From Sphingomonadaceae bacterium (GTDB lineage: Bacteria; Pseudomonadota; Alphaproteobacteria; Sphingomonadales; Sphingomonadaceae), in the NCBI GenBank assembly GCA_030147805.1, contig JASBUR010000029.1, forward strand, positions 1 to 50,312: a DNA stretch of 50,312 nucleotides, read 5' to 3'. This document shows, piece by piece, positions 23,485-32,506 of the stretch. Below the pieces are notes generated by a model, which saw only the letters and a list, made by a program, of their open reading frames with translations, was not told where the DNA came from and did not search any database. Position 1 is the stretch's first letter. Every line of letters begins with the position of its first letter. The position numbers were made by a program, and so were the translations under genes.

Positions 23485-24293
23485 AGCGCGGTCCTCAGCG
23501 TCCACAGTTCGGGGAAGCAGCGGCGCTCGAGCGTCTTCTGCAGATAGCTGACCCCCGCGGTGCCGCCGGTGCCGCGCTTGCCGCCGATGATGCGCTGGAC
23601 GGTGAGCACATGCTTGTGCCGCCAGGTCAGCAGCGCGTCGTCGAGATCGACGAGCTTTTCGGCGAGCTGGTAGAGTTCCCACCAGCGCGCGGGATTGCGA
23701 TAGACCTCGAGCCAGGCCGCTTCGACCTCGGCGGACGCGACATAGGGCTGGCTGAAGTCGCGCTTCAACGTCGCTTCGGGAATCGCGAAACCGACGGCGG
23801 CGAGTTGTGCGATCGCGTCGTCGTAGAGGCTCGGCGCATGGAGCGCCCGCTCGAGCGCGGCGAGCGACTCGGGCCGTTCGCTGTGAAAGGACAGGAAGCT
23901 GCCGTCCTTCAGCCCCAGCCGATATTCGACCTCGCGAAACTGCGCCGACTGGAAGCCCGAACTGGTGCCGAGCCATTCGCGAAAGCTGGTGTAGTCCGAC
24001 GGCGTCATCGTCGCGAGGATGTCCCACGACTGCGTCATCACCGCCTGGATGCGCGAGACACGCGCGAGGCTCTTGTAGGCGGGCACCACCGCACCGCTGC
24101 GCACCTGCGCCTGCGCGAAACCGAGCTCGTGGATGATCTGCTTGAGCCACAGCTCCTTGGTCTGATGGATGATGACGAACAGCATTTCGTCATGCTGGTC
24201 GGACAGCGGGTTCTGGCTCGCCAGCAGCGAGTCGAGCCCGAGATAGTGCGAATAGGTCATGCCGCCGGGGGCGGTGGGATTTGATGTGGACAT
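23481..24293 (-). CDS. kynA: Tryptophan 2,3-dioxygenase
   Basis: A 270-residue heme enzyme that opens the indole ring of L-tryptophan to N-formylkynurenine, the first step of the kynurenine pathway. Diagnostic segments include [39 protein letters not shown] (substrate pocket), [16 protein letters not shown], and the heme-ligand region [16 protein letters not shown] followed by [11 protein letters not shown]. The length is close to other bacterial TDOs. It is the first gene of a two-gene unit with the kynureninase-like gene. No kynB formamidase gene is nearby. Confidence 0.93.
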   Translation of the reverse strand: MSTSNPTAPGGMTYSHYLGLDSLLASQNPLSDQHDEMLFVIIHQTKELWLKQIIHELGFAQAQVRSGAVVPAYKSLARVSRIQAVMTQSWDILATMTPSDYTSFREWLGTSSGFQSAQFREVEYRLGLKDGSFLSFHSERPESLAALERALHAPSLYDDAIAQLAAVGFAIPEATLKRDFSQPYVASAEVEAAWLEVYRNPARWWELYQLAEKLVDLDDALLTWRHKHVLTVQRIIGGKRGTGGTAGVSYLQKTLERRCFPELWTLRTAL

Positions 24294-24382
24294 TTCCCAT
24301 CTTTAAGCGATCGCAGCGCGCCGTGCATCCGGAACGCAGGCGGCTGCGTTGGAAGCGCCGACGAGGACAGGGAGAGATTTCG

Positions 24383-25567
24383 ATGGCCAAGCTGATCTTG
24401 GGCGCCGCGCTGCTGGCGGCCGGTGGACTTGCGATGGCGGCGGGCGCCGCGCCGGTCCCGCAGGGCCCGCCCAACGCGCCCGAGCAGAAGCCCGCCTTCG
24501 CCGGGCAGACGCGCGCGCCGATGGCGAGGTCGAACGTCGCCTTCGACGTCGAAACTGTCGCGACGGGGCTCAACCGGCCCTGGGGGATCGACTTCCTCGG
24601 CGACGGGCGCATGCTCGTCACCGAGAAGACCGGCGCGCTGCGCATCGTCGGCAAGGACGGCAAGGTCTCGGCGCCGGTTCCCGGGGTGCCTGCGGTCGAT
24701 GCGCGCGACCAGGGCGGCCTGCTCGACGTCGGCGTCAAGGGTGGCACCGTCTGCCTGACCTATGCCGAGCCGCGCGAGGGCGGCAAGACCGGCACCGCCG
24801 CCTATTGCGCGACCCCGGCCGCGCGCGGCGCCTTCAGCATGGCGGGCGGCAAGGTGATCTTCCGCCAGCAGCCGGCCTGGGACAGCACCAAACATTATGG
24901 CTCGCGGATCGTCTTCGCGCCCGACGGCAACGTCTTCATCACGACGGGCGAGCGCTCGAACCCCGAGCCGCGCCAATATGCGCAGAACCTCGACGCGACG
25001 CTCGGGAAGGTGGTGCGCTTGACGATGGCGGGCCAGCCGGCGCCGGGCAACCCGTGGCTCAAGGCCGGCGGCGTTCGCGCGCAGATCTGGTCCTACGGTC
25101 ACCGCAACCTGCAGTCGGCGGCGCTCGATGCGTCGGGCAAGCTGTGGACCGTCGAACATGGCCCGCGCGGCGGCGACGAGCTCAATGCGCCGCAAGCCGG
25201 CAAGAATTATGGCTGGCCGATCATCACCTATGGCGAGGAATATAGCGGCAAGCCGGTCGGCGACGGCCTCACCGCCAAGGCCGGCATGGAGCAGCCGGTC
25301 TATTATTGGGATCCGGTGATCGGCCCGTCGGGCATGACCTTCTACACCGGCAGCGCCTTCCCGGCGTGGAAGGGCAGCGCCTTCGTCGGCGGGCTGGTGA
25401 CCAAGGGGCTCGTCCGCCTCTCGATCAAGGGCGGCAAGGTGGTCGGCGAGGAACGGATCGACCTCGGCGCGCGCATCCGCGACGTCGTGCAGGGCCCCGA
25501 CGGCTTCCTCTATGCGCTCACCGACGACGTCAACGGCCGGTTGCTGCGGCTGCGCCCCAAGCGCTGA
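24383..25567 (+). CDS. PQQ-dependent aldose sugar dehydrogenase (Asd/YliI-like), exported
   Basis: A 394-residue beta-propeller protein with a Sec signal peptide ([21 protein letters not shown]). The soluble glucose-dehydrogenase family is indicated by [70 protein letters not shown] and [17 protein letters not shown]. It should oxidise aldose sugars in the periplasm with PQQ as cofactor; PQQ genes are not in the window. AGGGAGAG lies before the ATG at 24383. Its stop abuts that of the convergent carboxypeptidase gene without a gap. Confidence 0.9.
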   Translation: MAKLILGAALLAAGGLAMAAGAAPVPQGPPNAPEQKPAFAGQTRAPMARSNVAFDVETVATGLNRPWGIDFLGDGRMLVTEKTGALRIVGKDGKVSAPVPGVPAVDARDQGGLLDVGVKGGTVCLTYAEPREGGKTGTAAYCATPAARGAFSMAGGKVIFRQQPAWDSTKHYGSRIVFAPDGNVFITTGERSNPEPRQYAQNLDATLGKVVRLTMAGQPAPGNPWLKAGGVRAQIWSYGHRNLQSAALDASGKLWTVEHGPRGGDELNAPQAGKNYGWPIITYGEEYSGKPVGDGLTAKAGMEQPVYYWDPVIGPSGMTFYTGSAFPAWKGSAFVGGLVTKGLVRLSIKGGKVVGEERIDLGARIRDVVQGPDGFLYALTDDVNGRLLRLRPKR

Positions 25568-26548
25568 TTATTTCTTCGGCGTTGCGGCGCCGTCGCCAGA
25601 GCCCTGCTCGATGCCCGCCGGCAGTTCGAAGCCGGGAACGTCGGAGGGCTCGCTCATATAGGAGGCGACGCTCGTCTTCATGCCGATCGCGCGCGACTTC
25701 ATCACGTCGAAGCCGGCTTCGAGCAGCGCCTGGACATTCTGGTCGCGCGCCATCGTCGAGGGGCCGCCGAGCACCACCGCGATCAGCCGCTTGCCGTCGC
25801 GCTGCGCCGATGCGGCGAGCGTGAAGCCGGCGGCGACGGTATAGCCGGTCTTGATGCCGTCGGCGCCCGGCATGTTCTTCAGCAGCCGGTTGTGCGACTT
25901 CATCACCTGATTGGCGTAGACGAACTCGGGCTCGCTGAAATATTTGTAATATTGCGGAAAATGCTGAAGCGTCGCCATCGAGAGGATCGCGATGTCGCGC
26001 GCCGTCGTCGAATGGTTCGGGTTGGGAAGCCCGTTGGCATTGACGAAACGCGTGTTCTTCATGCCGAGATAGCGCGCCTTCTTGGTCATCATCTCGGCAA
26101 AATCGGGCTCGGTGCCGCCCAGCCGCTCGGCGACCGCGACCGCGACGTCGTTGGCCGACTTGACCGTCAGCGCCTTGATCGCGTCCTCGACGGTGATGGT
26201 GTCGCCCTTGCGCGTCGGCAGCTTGGACGGCGCCTGTCCGGCGGCGCGCGCCGAGAAGCTGATGCGGTCGCGCAGCGAGATTTCGCCGTTCTCGATCGCC
26301 TCGAACAGCAGGTAGAGCGTCATCACCTTGGTGATCGAGGCCGGATGGCGCGGGGCGTCGGGGCGCCGCGAATAGAGGACCTCGCCCGTCTTCGCGTCGA
26401 CCAGGATCGCGGCATATTTGGGAAGGTCGTAGAGGCTCGTCGCTTGCGCGGGCTGCGCCGCCAGCATCCCGCCGGGCGCGCCGACCAGCGTGAGCGCCAC
26501 CAGCGCGGAACATACCGCCCCTCGAACGGCCATTCGCTTCGCCATCAT
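25568..26548 (-). CDS. D-alanyl-D-alanine carboxypeptidase (PBP5/DacC-like, S11)
   Basis: A 326-residue serine peptidase with an N-terminal export signal. The three penicillin-binding motifs are present: S71-I-T-K74, S131-A-N133 and K233-T-G. YAAILVDAKTGEVLYSRRPD at the N-terminus is typical of the S11 family. It trims the terminal D-alanine of peptidoglycan stem peptides in the periplasm. The protein lacks an obvious C-terminal amphipathic membrane anchor, ending in a Gly/Ala/Lys tail. The ATG at 26548 is followed by a second Met; a frame open upstream gives no signal-like sequence. Confidence 0.92.
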   Translation of the reverse strand: MMAKRMAVRGAVCSALVALTLVGAPGGMLAAQPAQATSLYDLPKYAAILVDAKTGEVLYSRRPDAPRHPASITKVMTLYLLFEAIENGEISLRDRISFSARAAGQAPSKLPTRKGDTITVEDAIKALTVKSANDVAVAVAERLGGTEPDFAEMMTKKARYLGMKNTRFVNANGLPNPNHSTTARDIAILSMATLQHFPQYYKYFSEPEFVYANQVMKSHNRLLKNMPGADGIKTGYTVAAGFTLAASAQRDGKRLIAVVLGGPSTMARDQNVQALLEAGFDVMKSRAIGMKTSVASYMSEPSDVPGFELPAGIEQGSGDGAATPKK

Positions 26549-26735
26549 ACGCCGACACCCCCATCCCCGTGAGGCGTCCAAGCTAACATGTTTGGCTCCA
26601 CCGCGTAGAGCGGCCCGACTCACAAATGCAACGGTTCGCCGCAGCGATTGGGTGAAAGTCGGGCGCTAAACAGTTGCCGCTGCTCGTTTCGGGGCCGGAT
26701 TGCCTGGGCGTGGCTGCCCCGGCAATCCGCCGCGA

Positions 26736-28772
26736 TCAGGCAGCGACGCGCGCGGTCTGGACGACCTGCTCGGCCTGGCGCCCGCTGAGTTCGGCCATGT
26801 GGTCGAACGCGAAGGTGAAGGTGGCGAGCCCCTGGCTCAGCGCCCGCAACTCGGCGATCAGATCCTGTCGCTCGGATTGTGGCAGATAGACCTCGACGCG
26901 GTCCCAGCCCGGCCAGCCGTCGCGCGCGTCGAAGCCGAGCACCTGTCCGCGCCGGCTCGATACCGCCGAGGTGATCTTCGACGTTGCCGACTGCGGCGCG
27001 AAGATCTCCAGCCGGTCGATCGGTTCGAGCACATAGGAGTCGCACGCCTTGAGCCCGTCGGTGGCGGCGAGGCGGCCGGCGGTTCGGAAGGCCAGTTCCG
27101 AACTGTCGACGCTATGATAGGAGCCGTCGACCAGCTCGACGGCGACGTCGACGACCGGGAAGCCGAGCGGCCCGCGCTCGAGCGCGTCCTTCACGCCCAT
27201 TTCGACCGCGGGGATCCACTGTTTGGGCACCGCGCCGCCGGTGATGCGCTCGGCGAAGCCGAAGCCCTGGCCGCGCGCCTCGGGACGGATGTTGATCACC
27301 ACGTCGCCGAACTGGCCGTGGCCGCCCGACTGCTTCTTATGACGCCCGCGCACGTTCGCCGCCGGACGGCGGATCGACTCGCGATAGCCGACCTTGGGTC
27401 GCGCGACGTCGACGGCGACGCCGTAGCGCCGCTTGAGCCGGTCGAGCAGCACGCGCAGCTGCGTCTCTCCCTGGCCCTTGAGCAGCGTCTGGTGGCTTTC
27501 GGCGTCATGCGTCATCTCGACCGACGGGTCCTCGTCGACGAGCTTGGCCAGCGCCTCCGACAGGCGGACGTCGTCCTTGCGCTCCTGCGTGGTGATGGCG
27601 ATCGCATAGACCGGCGGGCGCTGCGGCGGCACGCCCGTCGCGGCGCGCGCTTCGCCGTCGGCGGACAGCAGGTCGCCGGGCCGCGCTGCCGTCACCTTGG
27701 CAATGGCGACGATCTCGCCGGTCGCCGCGCCGGCGACCTTGGTCGTCGCGGCGCCCTGCACGGCGAACAGTCCGCCGGCGCGCGCGCGCTCGCCGCTCGG
27801 CCGCAACAGCTCGGCGCCGTCGCCGATCCGCCCCGCCATCACCCGCGCGTAGGACAGCTTGCCCGCCTGACCGGCATGGCTGACCTTGAACACATAGGCG
27901 CTGTCGCCGGCCGCGCCGATCCGCGCCGCGGCGGCCGCCGGCTCGGGCGTGTCGTGGCGCAGCGCCTTCAGCAGCCGCCGCACCCCGAAGCCGTTGATCG
28001 CCGAGCCGAAGAACACCGGCACGATCAGCCCTTCGCGCGTCTCGCGCACGAGGTCGCCGAACACCAGGTCGCGCTCGGGCACGAGGTCCGACAGCAATTG
28101 TTCGAGCAGCACGTCGTCGTGATCGGCGAGCTGTTCGAGCATGTGGAAGCGCGCCTCGGCCTCGCGGTCGGCGAGCGGGGCGGGGATGTCGATCTGCTCG
28201 GACGGCTTGCCCTGCCGGTAGACGAAGGCGCGTTCGAGACCGAGGTCGATGAAGCCGGTGACGCGCTCGCTGTCCCAGATCGGGATCTGGCGCGCCACCA
28301 GCGGCACGGCGCTCGCCGGCTGCAGCGCCGACAGCAGGTCGCGGATGCGGCCATGCGCGGTGTCGATCTTGTTGATGAAGAGGGCGCGCGGGATGCCGAG
28401 CGTCTCGAGCTGTTTCAGCACCGGCTGCATCAGCGCGGCGTGGGCGGGGTCGGGGTCGATCACGACAAGCGCGAGGTCGACCGCAGCGAGCGCCGCATCG
28501 GCCTCGCCCGCGAACTCGACGCCGCCGGGGCAGTCGATCAGCGCATAGCGGTCGCCCATGAAGTCGTAGCGCCCGACGTTGAGCTCGACCGACTGGCCGC
28601 GGGCGCGCGCCTCGGGACTCGCGTCGCCGACGCTGTTGCCCATGTCGACGAGACCGCGGCGCTCGATCGCGCCCGCGGCATGAAGCAACGCTTCCATCAA
28701 CGAGGTCTTGCCCGATCCGTTCGGGCCCACCAGCGCGATCGCCCGCGCCGCACCTGATCTGCCGTTTGCCAT
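26736..28772 (-). CDS. Elongation factor G paralogue (translational GTPase family)
   Basis: A 678-residue protein with all the EF-G-like domains. The P-loop is GPNGSGKT at 16-23, the G4 motif NKID at 134-137, and the later domains include GRHKKQSGGHGQFGD and the domain V segment RRGQVLGFDARDGW. The G3 motif is DCPGG at 80-84 and not DTPGH, so the histidine that positions the hydrolytic water in EF-Tu and EF-G is missing. Variants of this kind occur in the EF-G2-like branch in alphaproteobacteria. It is therefore a paralogue with a modified role and not the housekeeping FusA. GGAGGG seven bases upstream fixes the ATG at 28772. Confidence 0.85.
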   Translation of the reverse strand: MANGRSGAARAIALVGPNGSGKTSLMEALLHAAGAIERRGLVDMGNSVGDASPEARARGQSVELNVGRYDFMGDRYALIDCPGGVEFAGEADAALAAVDLALVVIDPDPAHAALMQPVLKQLETLGIPRALFINKIDTAHGRIRDLLSALQPASAVPLVARQIPIWDSERVTGFIDLGLERAFVYRQGKPSEQIDIPAPLADREAEARFHMLEQLADHDDVLLEQLLSDLVPERDLVFGDLVRETREGLIVPVFFGSAINGFGVRRLLKALRHDTPEPAAAAARIGAAGDSAYVFKVSHAGQAGKLSYARVMAGRIGDGAELLRPSGERARAGGLFAVQGAATTKVAGAATGEIVAIAKVTAARPGDLLSADGEARAATGVPPQRPPVYAIAITTQERKDDVRLSEALAKLVDEDPSVEMTHDAESHQTLLKGQGETQLRVLLDRLKRRYGVAVDVARPKVGYRESIRRPAANVRGRHKKQSGGHGQFGDVVINIRPEARGQGFGFAERITGGAVPKQWIPAVEMGVKDALERGPLGFPVVDVAVELVDGSYHSVDSSELAFRTAGRLAATDGLKACDSYVLEPIDRLEIFAPQSATSKITSAVSSRRGQVLGFDARDGWPGWDRVEVYLPQSERQDLIAELRALSQGLATFTFAFDHMAELSGRQAEQVVQTARVAA

Positions 28773-28935
28773 GATACCCTCCAGCCGTTCGCTCGCCATG
28801 AAGATGGCGGTCGCGCGCGGCCTTCGGGCCGTGGCGACCGTCGGGATCGACAAGGTTCTGCCTGTCGGGCGAGTCGCGCAAGCTCGATCCGTCACGCCGG
28901 CCGCGCGTCCCGGCGAGGAATCGTCGGGTGGACCG

Positions 28936-29637
28936 CTAGGCGGGGATCACGTCGGCGCGCCGGCGCAGTTCGTTTGCCGCAGCGTGGGCGCGCCGGGTCG
29001 GTTCGGGGTGGCGGTAGCCGCGCGTCGCGCGCAGCACATGATCGACCGCGCTTTCGAGCGAGATGCGATGGCCGACCGAGACGTAGAGCGGCTTGCAGCG
29101 CGCCTTGGTGCGGACCGCCGTGCCGACGACGCGGCCCTTCCACTGCATCGGCACCCGGTCGCCCGCCGCCGGACCCAGCTCGCCCGCCGGCTCGCCGACG
29201 AGGATCGACTTGGCGACGCCGATCGCCGGCACGCCGAGCAGCACGCCGACCTGGCAGGCGATCCCGAAGCCGCGCGGATGGCTCAGCCCCTGGCCATCGA
29301 CGAACAGCAGGTCGGGCGCGCGCGCAAGGGCGGAAAAGGCCTCGACGAGGCTCGGCGACTCGCGAAAGCCGAGGTAACCCGAGACGTAGGGAAAGCGCGG
29401 CAGCATCGACGACTCGCCCGTGGGGCCCGCCACGAGCCCGGGCCAGGACATGGTGACGACCACGCCGTGGATCGGCGCCTTCGAATTGCGCCAGCCGCAG
29501 CTGATGTCGGTGCCGCCGACGACCGCCACGTCGCCGAAATCATCTTCGGCGATCACCCGCGCGGCCAGCTCGCGCTGGATCCCCGTCGCCTGCTTGAGCG
29601 TGTCGGGGAACAGCCACTCGGGGGGGATGCGCTTCAC
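28936..29637 (-). CDS. nfi: Endonuclease V (deoxyinosine repair)
   Basis: A 233-residue nuclease that cuts DNA one base 3' of deoxyinosine. Family motifs are visible: VGGTDIS (metal ligand Asp), FPYVSGYLGFRESP (substrate wedge PYVSGYLGFRE), LLFVDGQGLSHPRGFGIA, and GVAKSILVG. It lies 33 bp downstream of the L,D-transpeptidase gene on the same strand, so the two may share a transcript. The start at 29637 gives the usual family length. Confidence 0.93.
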   Translation of the reverse strand: MKRIPPEWLFPDTLKQATGIQRELAARVIAEDDFGDVAVVGGTDISCGWRNSKAPIHGVVVTMSWPGLVAGPTGESSMLPRFPYVSGYLGFRESPSLVEAFSALARAPDLLFVDGQGLSHPRGFGIACQVGVLLGVPAIGVAKSILVGEPAGELGPAAGDRVPMQWKGRVVGTAVRTKARCKPLYVSVGHRISLESAVDHVLRATRGYRHPEPTRRAHAAANELRRRADVIPA

Positions 29638-29670
29638 GCCGCGCCTTCTACCGCACGCGCCGCGGCGCGG

Positions 29671-30957
29671 CTATTTCGACGCGAGCATCTGCGGACTCGC
29701 TCCAAGCGCCCGCGCCACGCGTGCGTCGCGCCCATAGGGGTCGGGGAGCAGCGTCACCGTTCCGCCCGCATCGGCATCGACGGTCAGATAGGTGATATGC
29801 ACCGGGACCGGCCGGTCGAGGTGCAGCTCGCGCGTCGTCGTGCGCTGCGCGAGCACCGCGTCGATTTCGCCGCCATCGACGCCGTCGTCGGTGAGCAGCC
29901 GTTCGGCGAACTCGACCGGCCGCTCGGTACGGACGCAGCCGGCGCTGAGCGCGCGCGCGTTCTTCGCGAAGAGCGACTTCTGCGGCGTGTCGTGCAGGTA
30001 CACCATATAGGGGTTGGGCATGATGAGCCGCACCTGGCCGAGCGCATTGGCGGGTCCCGGCTTCTGGAAGATCGCCGGACCGTTCGGACCGTTCTTTACA
30101 TAATAGCCCTGGCGCCGCGCCGCCGCGGGGTTGCGCTTGTACATCGCCAGCTTCTCCGCCTTGAGGCCCGGCGGCACCGCCCAGCCCGGGTTGAAGCGCA
30201 CCGCTCTCACCTCGGTCGAGAACATCGGCGTCGGCGACGAGGGCTTGCCGACGATCGCCGAATGCTCCGCGACGACCGCGCCCGACTCGACGAGCTCGAC
30301 GCGGTAGGCGGGGATGTTGACGAAGATATGCCTGTCGCCGAGCTCGCGCGGCATCCAGCGCCAGCGTTCCAGATTGACGCGCAAGGCGGTCCGTCGCGCC
30401 GTGTCGGACGCCGGGGTCTCGGCGAGCGCCCGCCTGAGCGCGGCATAGTCCTCGCTCTGCGGCAGCAGCCGCTCGAACGTCGCCGCGATGCGATTCTCGC
30501 GCACCGCCTGCGCGACGATGCTGGCGAGCAGCAGCGGGTTGGCGGCTTCGCTCGCCCAGTCGACGCGCTCGCTGCGCGCGACGCGACCGTAGCGATAGTC
30601 GCCGGCGAGGCGCATCGCGCTCTCATTGAACAGCACAGGGTCGATGAGACCGCTGTCGACGGCATCGCGCAGCCGCGCAATATCATAGTCCCTCGGGTCG
30701 AGCCCCTCGTCCGCCGCCGCCTCGATCACGTCGATCAGCGCCTCGGCGTTGCGGCGGCTCCAGCTTACCGGGGCGATATGCGTCGCCGTCTCGAGGACGG
30801 GCGCCACGCTCGGCGTCGCCGCGATGGCGGGCGCCAGTTCGGACGCGACGCGGCCGGTTTCCGCAAAGCCGGACGCCGGAACGACCGCTGCCATCGAAAG
30901 CAGGACCACGGTCGCCCGGCGCCGGAACGCGTGCACAATGGGAGATACAGGACTCAT
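29671..30957 (-). CDS. L,D-transpeptidase (YcbB-like, YkuD domain)
   Basis: A 428-residue exported protein. After an N-terminal signal (RRRATVVLLSMAAVVPASG) come an alpha-helical region of the YcbB type and the YkuD catalytic domain. The motif HDTPQKSLF followed by ALSAGCVR contains the catalytic histidine and cysteine in HX(n)SXGCXR form. It forms 3-3 cross-links in peptidoglycan or attaches proteins to it. FNPGWAVP upstream of the domain is also typical. The ATG at 30957 (MSPVSPIVHAF) is chosen; 25 further in-frame residues upstream give a poorer N-terminus. Confidence 0.9.
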   Translation of the reverse strand: MSPVSPIVHAFRRRATVVLLSMAAVVPASGFAETGRVASELAPAIAATPSVAPVLETATHIAPVSWSRRNAEALIDVIEAAADEGLDPRDYDIARLRDAVDSGLIDPVLFNESAMRLAGDYRYGRVARSERVDWASEAANPLLLASIVAQAVRENRIAATFERLLPQSEDYAALRRALAETPASDTARRTALRVNLERWRWMPRELGDRHIFVNIPAYRVELVESGAVVAEHSAIVGKPSSPTPMFSTEVRAVRFNPGWAVPPGLKAEKLAMYKRNPAAARRQGYYVKNGPNGPAIFQKPGPANALGQVRLIMPNPYMVYLHDTPQKSLFAKNARALSAGCVRTERPVEFAERLLTDDGVDGGEIDAVLAQRTTTRELHLDRPVPVHITYLTVDADAGGTVTLLPDPYGRDARVARALGASPQMLASK

Positions 30958-31211
30958 GTTGTTTTCACACCTACGCAACGGGGTACGCAACGAACTCGGG
31001 ACGCGAGATACGCAACAGTTACGAGTCGACAACGTGCAGAATGCGCTTGCGTTTCGTAAATTTGTCGATTATTGGGGATTTATCCCCAAAACGACGAAAA
31101 GTGACGGCGTGTAGGCGCAGCGCTGGCTGGCGGCATAGGCAGTTGCGATAGGTTGCGCGCGCCCGAGCGCAGCGCTAGCCAATCGGCCTGCCACTTGGGG
31201 AGAACGCACCG

Positions 31212-32399
31212 ATGGACCTTCAGTTCAGCCCGGAAGACATCGCCTTCCGCGACGAGGTTCGCGCCTTCATCGCCGACAATTATCCCGCCGGCCTGCGCGG
31301 CAAGGGCGGGCGCGAGGATCTCTCGAAGGAGGACATCCTCAGCTGGCACCGCATCCTCGCCAGAAAGGGCTGGGTCGCGCCCGCCTGGCCGAAGGAATAT
31401 GGCGGCACCGGCTGGAACGCGGTGCAGCGCTACATTTTCTCCGAGGAACTGGCGCGCGCCGAGACCACGCCGATCCTGCCGTTCGGCATCGCGATGGTCG
31501 GCCCGGTGATCTACACCTTCGGCACGCCCGAGCAGAAGGCGAAGTTCCTGCCCGGCATCCTGTCGGGCGACGACTGGTGGTGCCAGGGCTATTCCGAGCC
31601 CGGCGCCGGCTCCGACCTCGCAAGCCTGCGCACCCGCGCCGAACGTGACGGCGACCATTATATCGTCAACGGCCAGAAGACCTGGACCACGCTCGCGCAG
31701 CACGCCGACTGGGGCTTCTTCCTCGTTCGTACCGACCCGGCGGCGAAGCCGCAGGAGGGCATCAGCTTCCTGCTCATCGACATGAAGTCGCCCGGCGTCA
31801 CCGTGCGGCCGATCATCACCTTGGGCGGCGAGCACGAGGTCAACGAGGTGTGGCTCGAGAACGTCCGCGTGCCGGTCGAGAACCGCATCTACGAGGAGAA
31901 CAAGGGCTGGACTTGCGCCAAGTTCCTGCTGGCGCACGAGCGTACCGGCATCGCCGGCGTGGCGCGCTCGAAGCGCGGCGTCGAGCGGCTGCGCGACATC
32001 GCGGCGAGCGAGGTCGACCAGGGCCAGCCGCTGATCCAGAACCCGTTCTTCAAGCGCAAGATCGCCGAGCTCGAGATCGACCTCACCTCGCTCGAATATA
32101 CCGAGCTGCGCTCGCTCGCCTCGACCGCGGCGGGGAAGGGGCCGGGGCCTGAATCGTCGCTCTTGAAGATCAAGGGATCGGAGATCCAGCAGCGCATCAC
32201 CGAGCTCGCGCTCGAGGCGGTCGGCCATTATGGCGCGCCCTATTTCCGCGGCTTCGGCGGCGACAACGAACACGGCATCGGGCCCGACTACGCCCAGCGC
32301 GCCGCGCCGACCTATTTCAACATGCGCAAGACGACGATCTACGGTGGGTCGAACGAGATCCAGCGCAACATCATCGCGAAGATGGTGCTGGGGCTTTAA
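31212..32399 (+). CDS. Acyl-CoA dehydrogenase, large-subunit (PimC-like) type
   Basis: A 395-residue flavoprotein. Family features include WVAPAWPKEYGGTGW, the FAD/substrate loop GYSEPGAGSDLASLRTRA, the RDGDHYIVNGQKTWTT-like region and the C-terminal TIYGGSNEIQRNIIAKMVLG. The glutamate of the usual YEGT catalytic segment is glycine here (YGGS). That change fits two-gene acyl-CoA dehydrogenases whose active site differs. It oxidises an acyl-CoA to the enoyl-CoA and passes electrons to ETF. GGGGAG lies before the ATG. The second dehydrogenase gene follows after a palindromic repeat, so the products may form a hetero-oligomer. Confidence 0.88.
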   Translation: MDLQFSPEDIAFRDEVRAFIADNYPAGLRGKGGREDLSKEDILSWHRILARKGWVAPAWPKEYGGTGWNAVQRYIFSEELARAETTPILPFGIAMVGPVIYTFGTPEQKAKFLPGILSGDDWWCQGYSEPGAGSDLASLRTRAERDGDHYIVNGQKTWTTLAQHADWGFFLVRTDPAAKPQEGISFLLIDMKSPGVTVRPIITLGGEHEVNEVWLENVRVPVENRIYEENKGWTCAKFLLAHERTGIAGVARSKRGVERLRDIAASEVDQGQPLIQNPFFKRKIAELEIDLTSLEYTELRSLASTAAGKGPGPESSLLKIKGSEIQQRITELALEAVGHYGAPYFRGFGGDNEHGIGPDYAQRAAPTYFNMRKTTIYGGSNEIQRNIIAKMVLGL

Positions 32400-32410
32400 C
32401 CAACAAATTT

Positions 32411-32482
32411 CGTCATTCCCGCGAAGGCGGGGACCATTCTCCGAGGCCGCGGGAATGGATTCCCGCCTTCGCGGGGATGACG
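32411..32482. repeat. Palindromic REP-like repeat between the two dehydrogenase genes
   Basis: Arms 32411-32431 and 32462-32482 match at 20 of 21 positions (CGTCATTCCCGCGAAGGCGG against its inverted copy). The 30-base centre contains a further short inverted part. Dispersed repeats of this 'CGTCAT-CCCGCGAAGGCGGG' type are common between genes in sphingomonads. In RNA it would form a long hairpin between the two coding regions and could tune their ratio. Confidence 0.8.
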
Positions 32483-32506
32483 ATAGAGAGAGCTAAGGGG
32501 CTCACG

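Noticed and set aside
23485..24150. N-terminal extension of the kynureninase-like protein
   Set aside because: It is an out-of-frame reading of the tryptophan dioxygenase gene; the GTG at 23484 with a GTGA overlap is the natural start.
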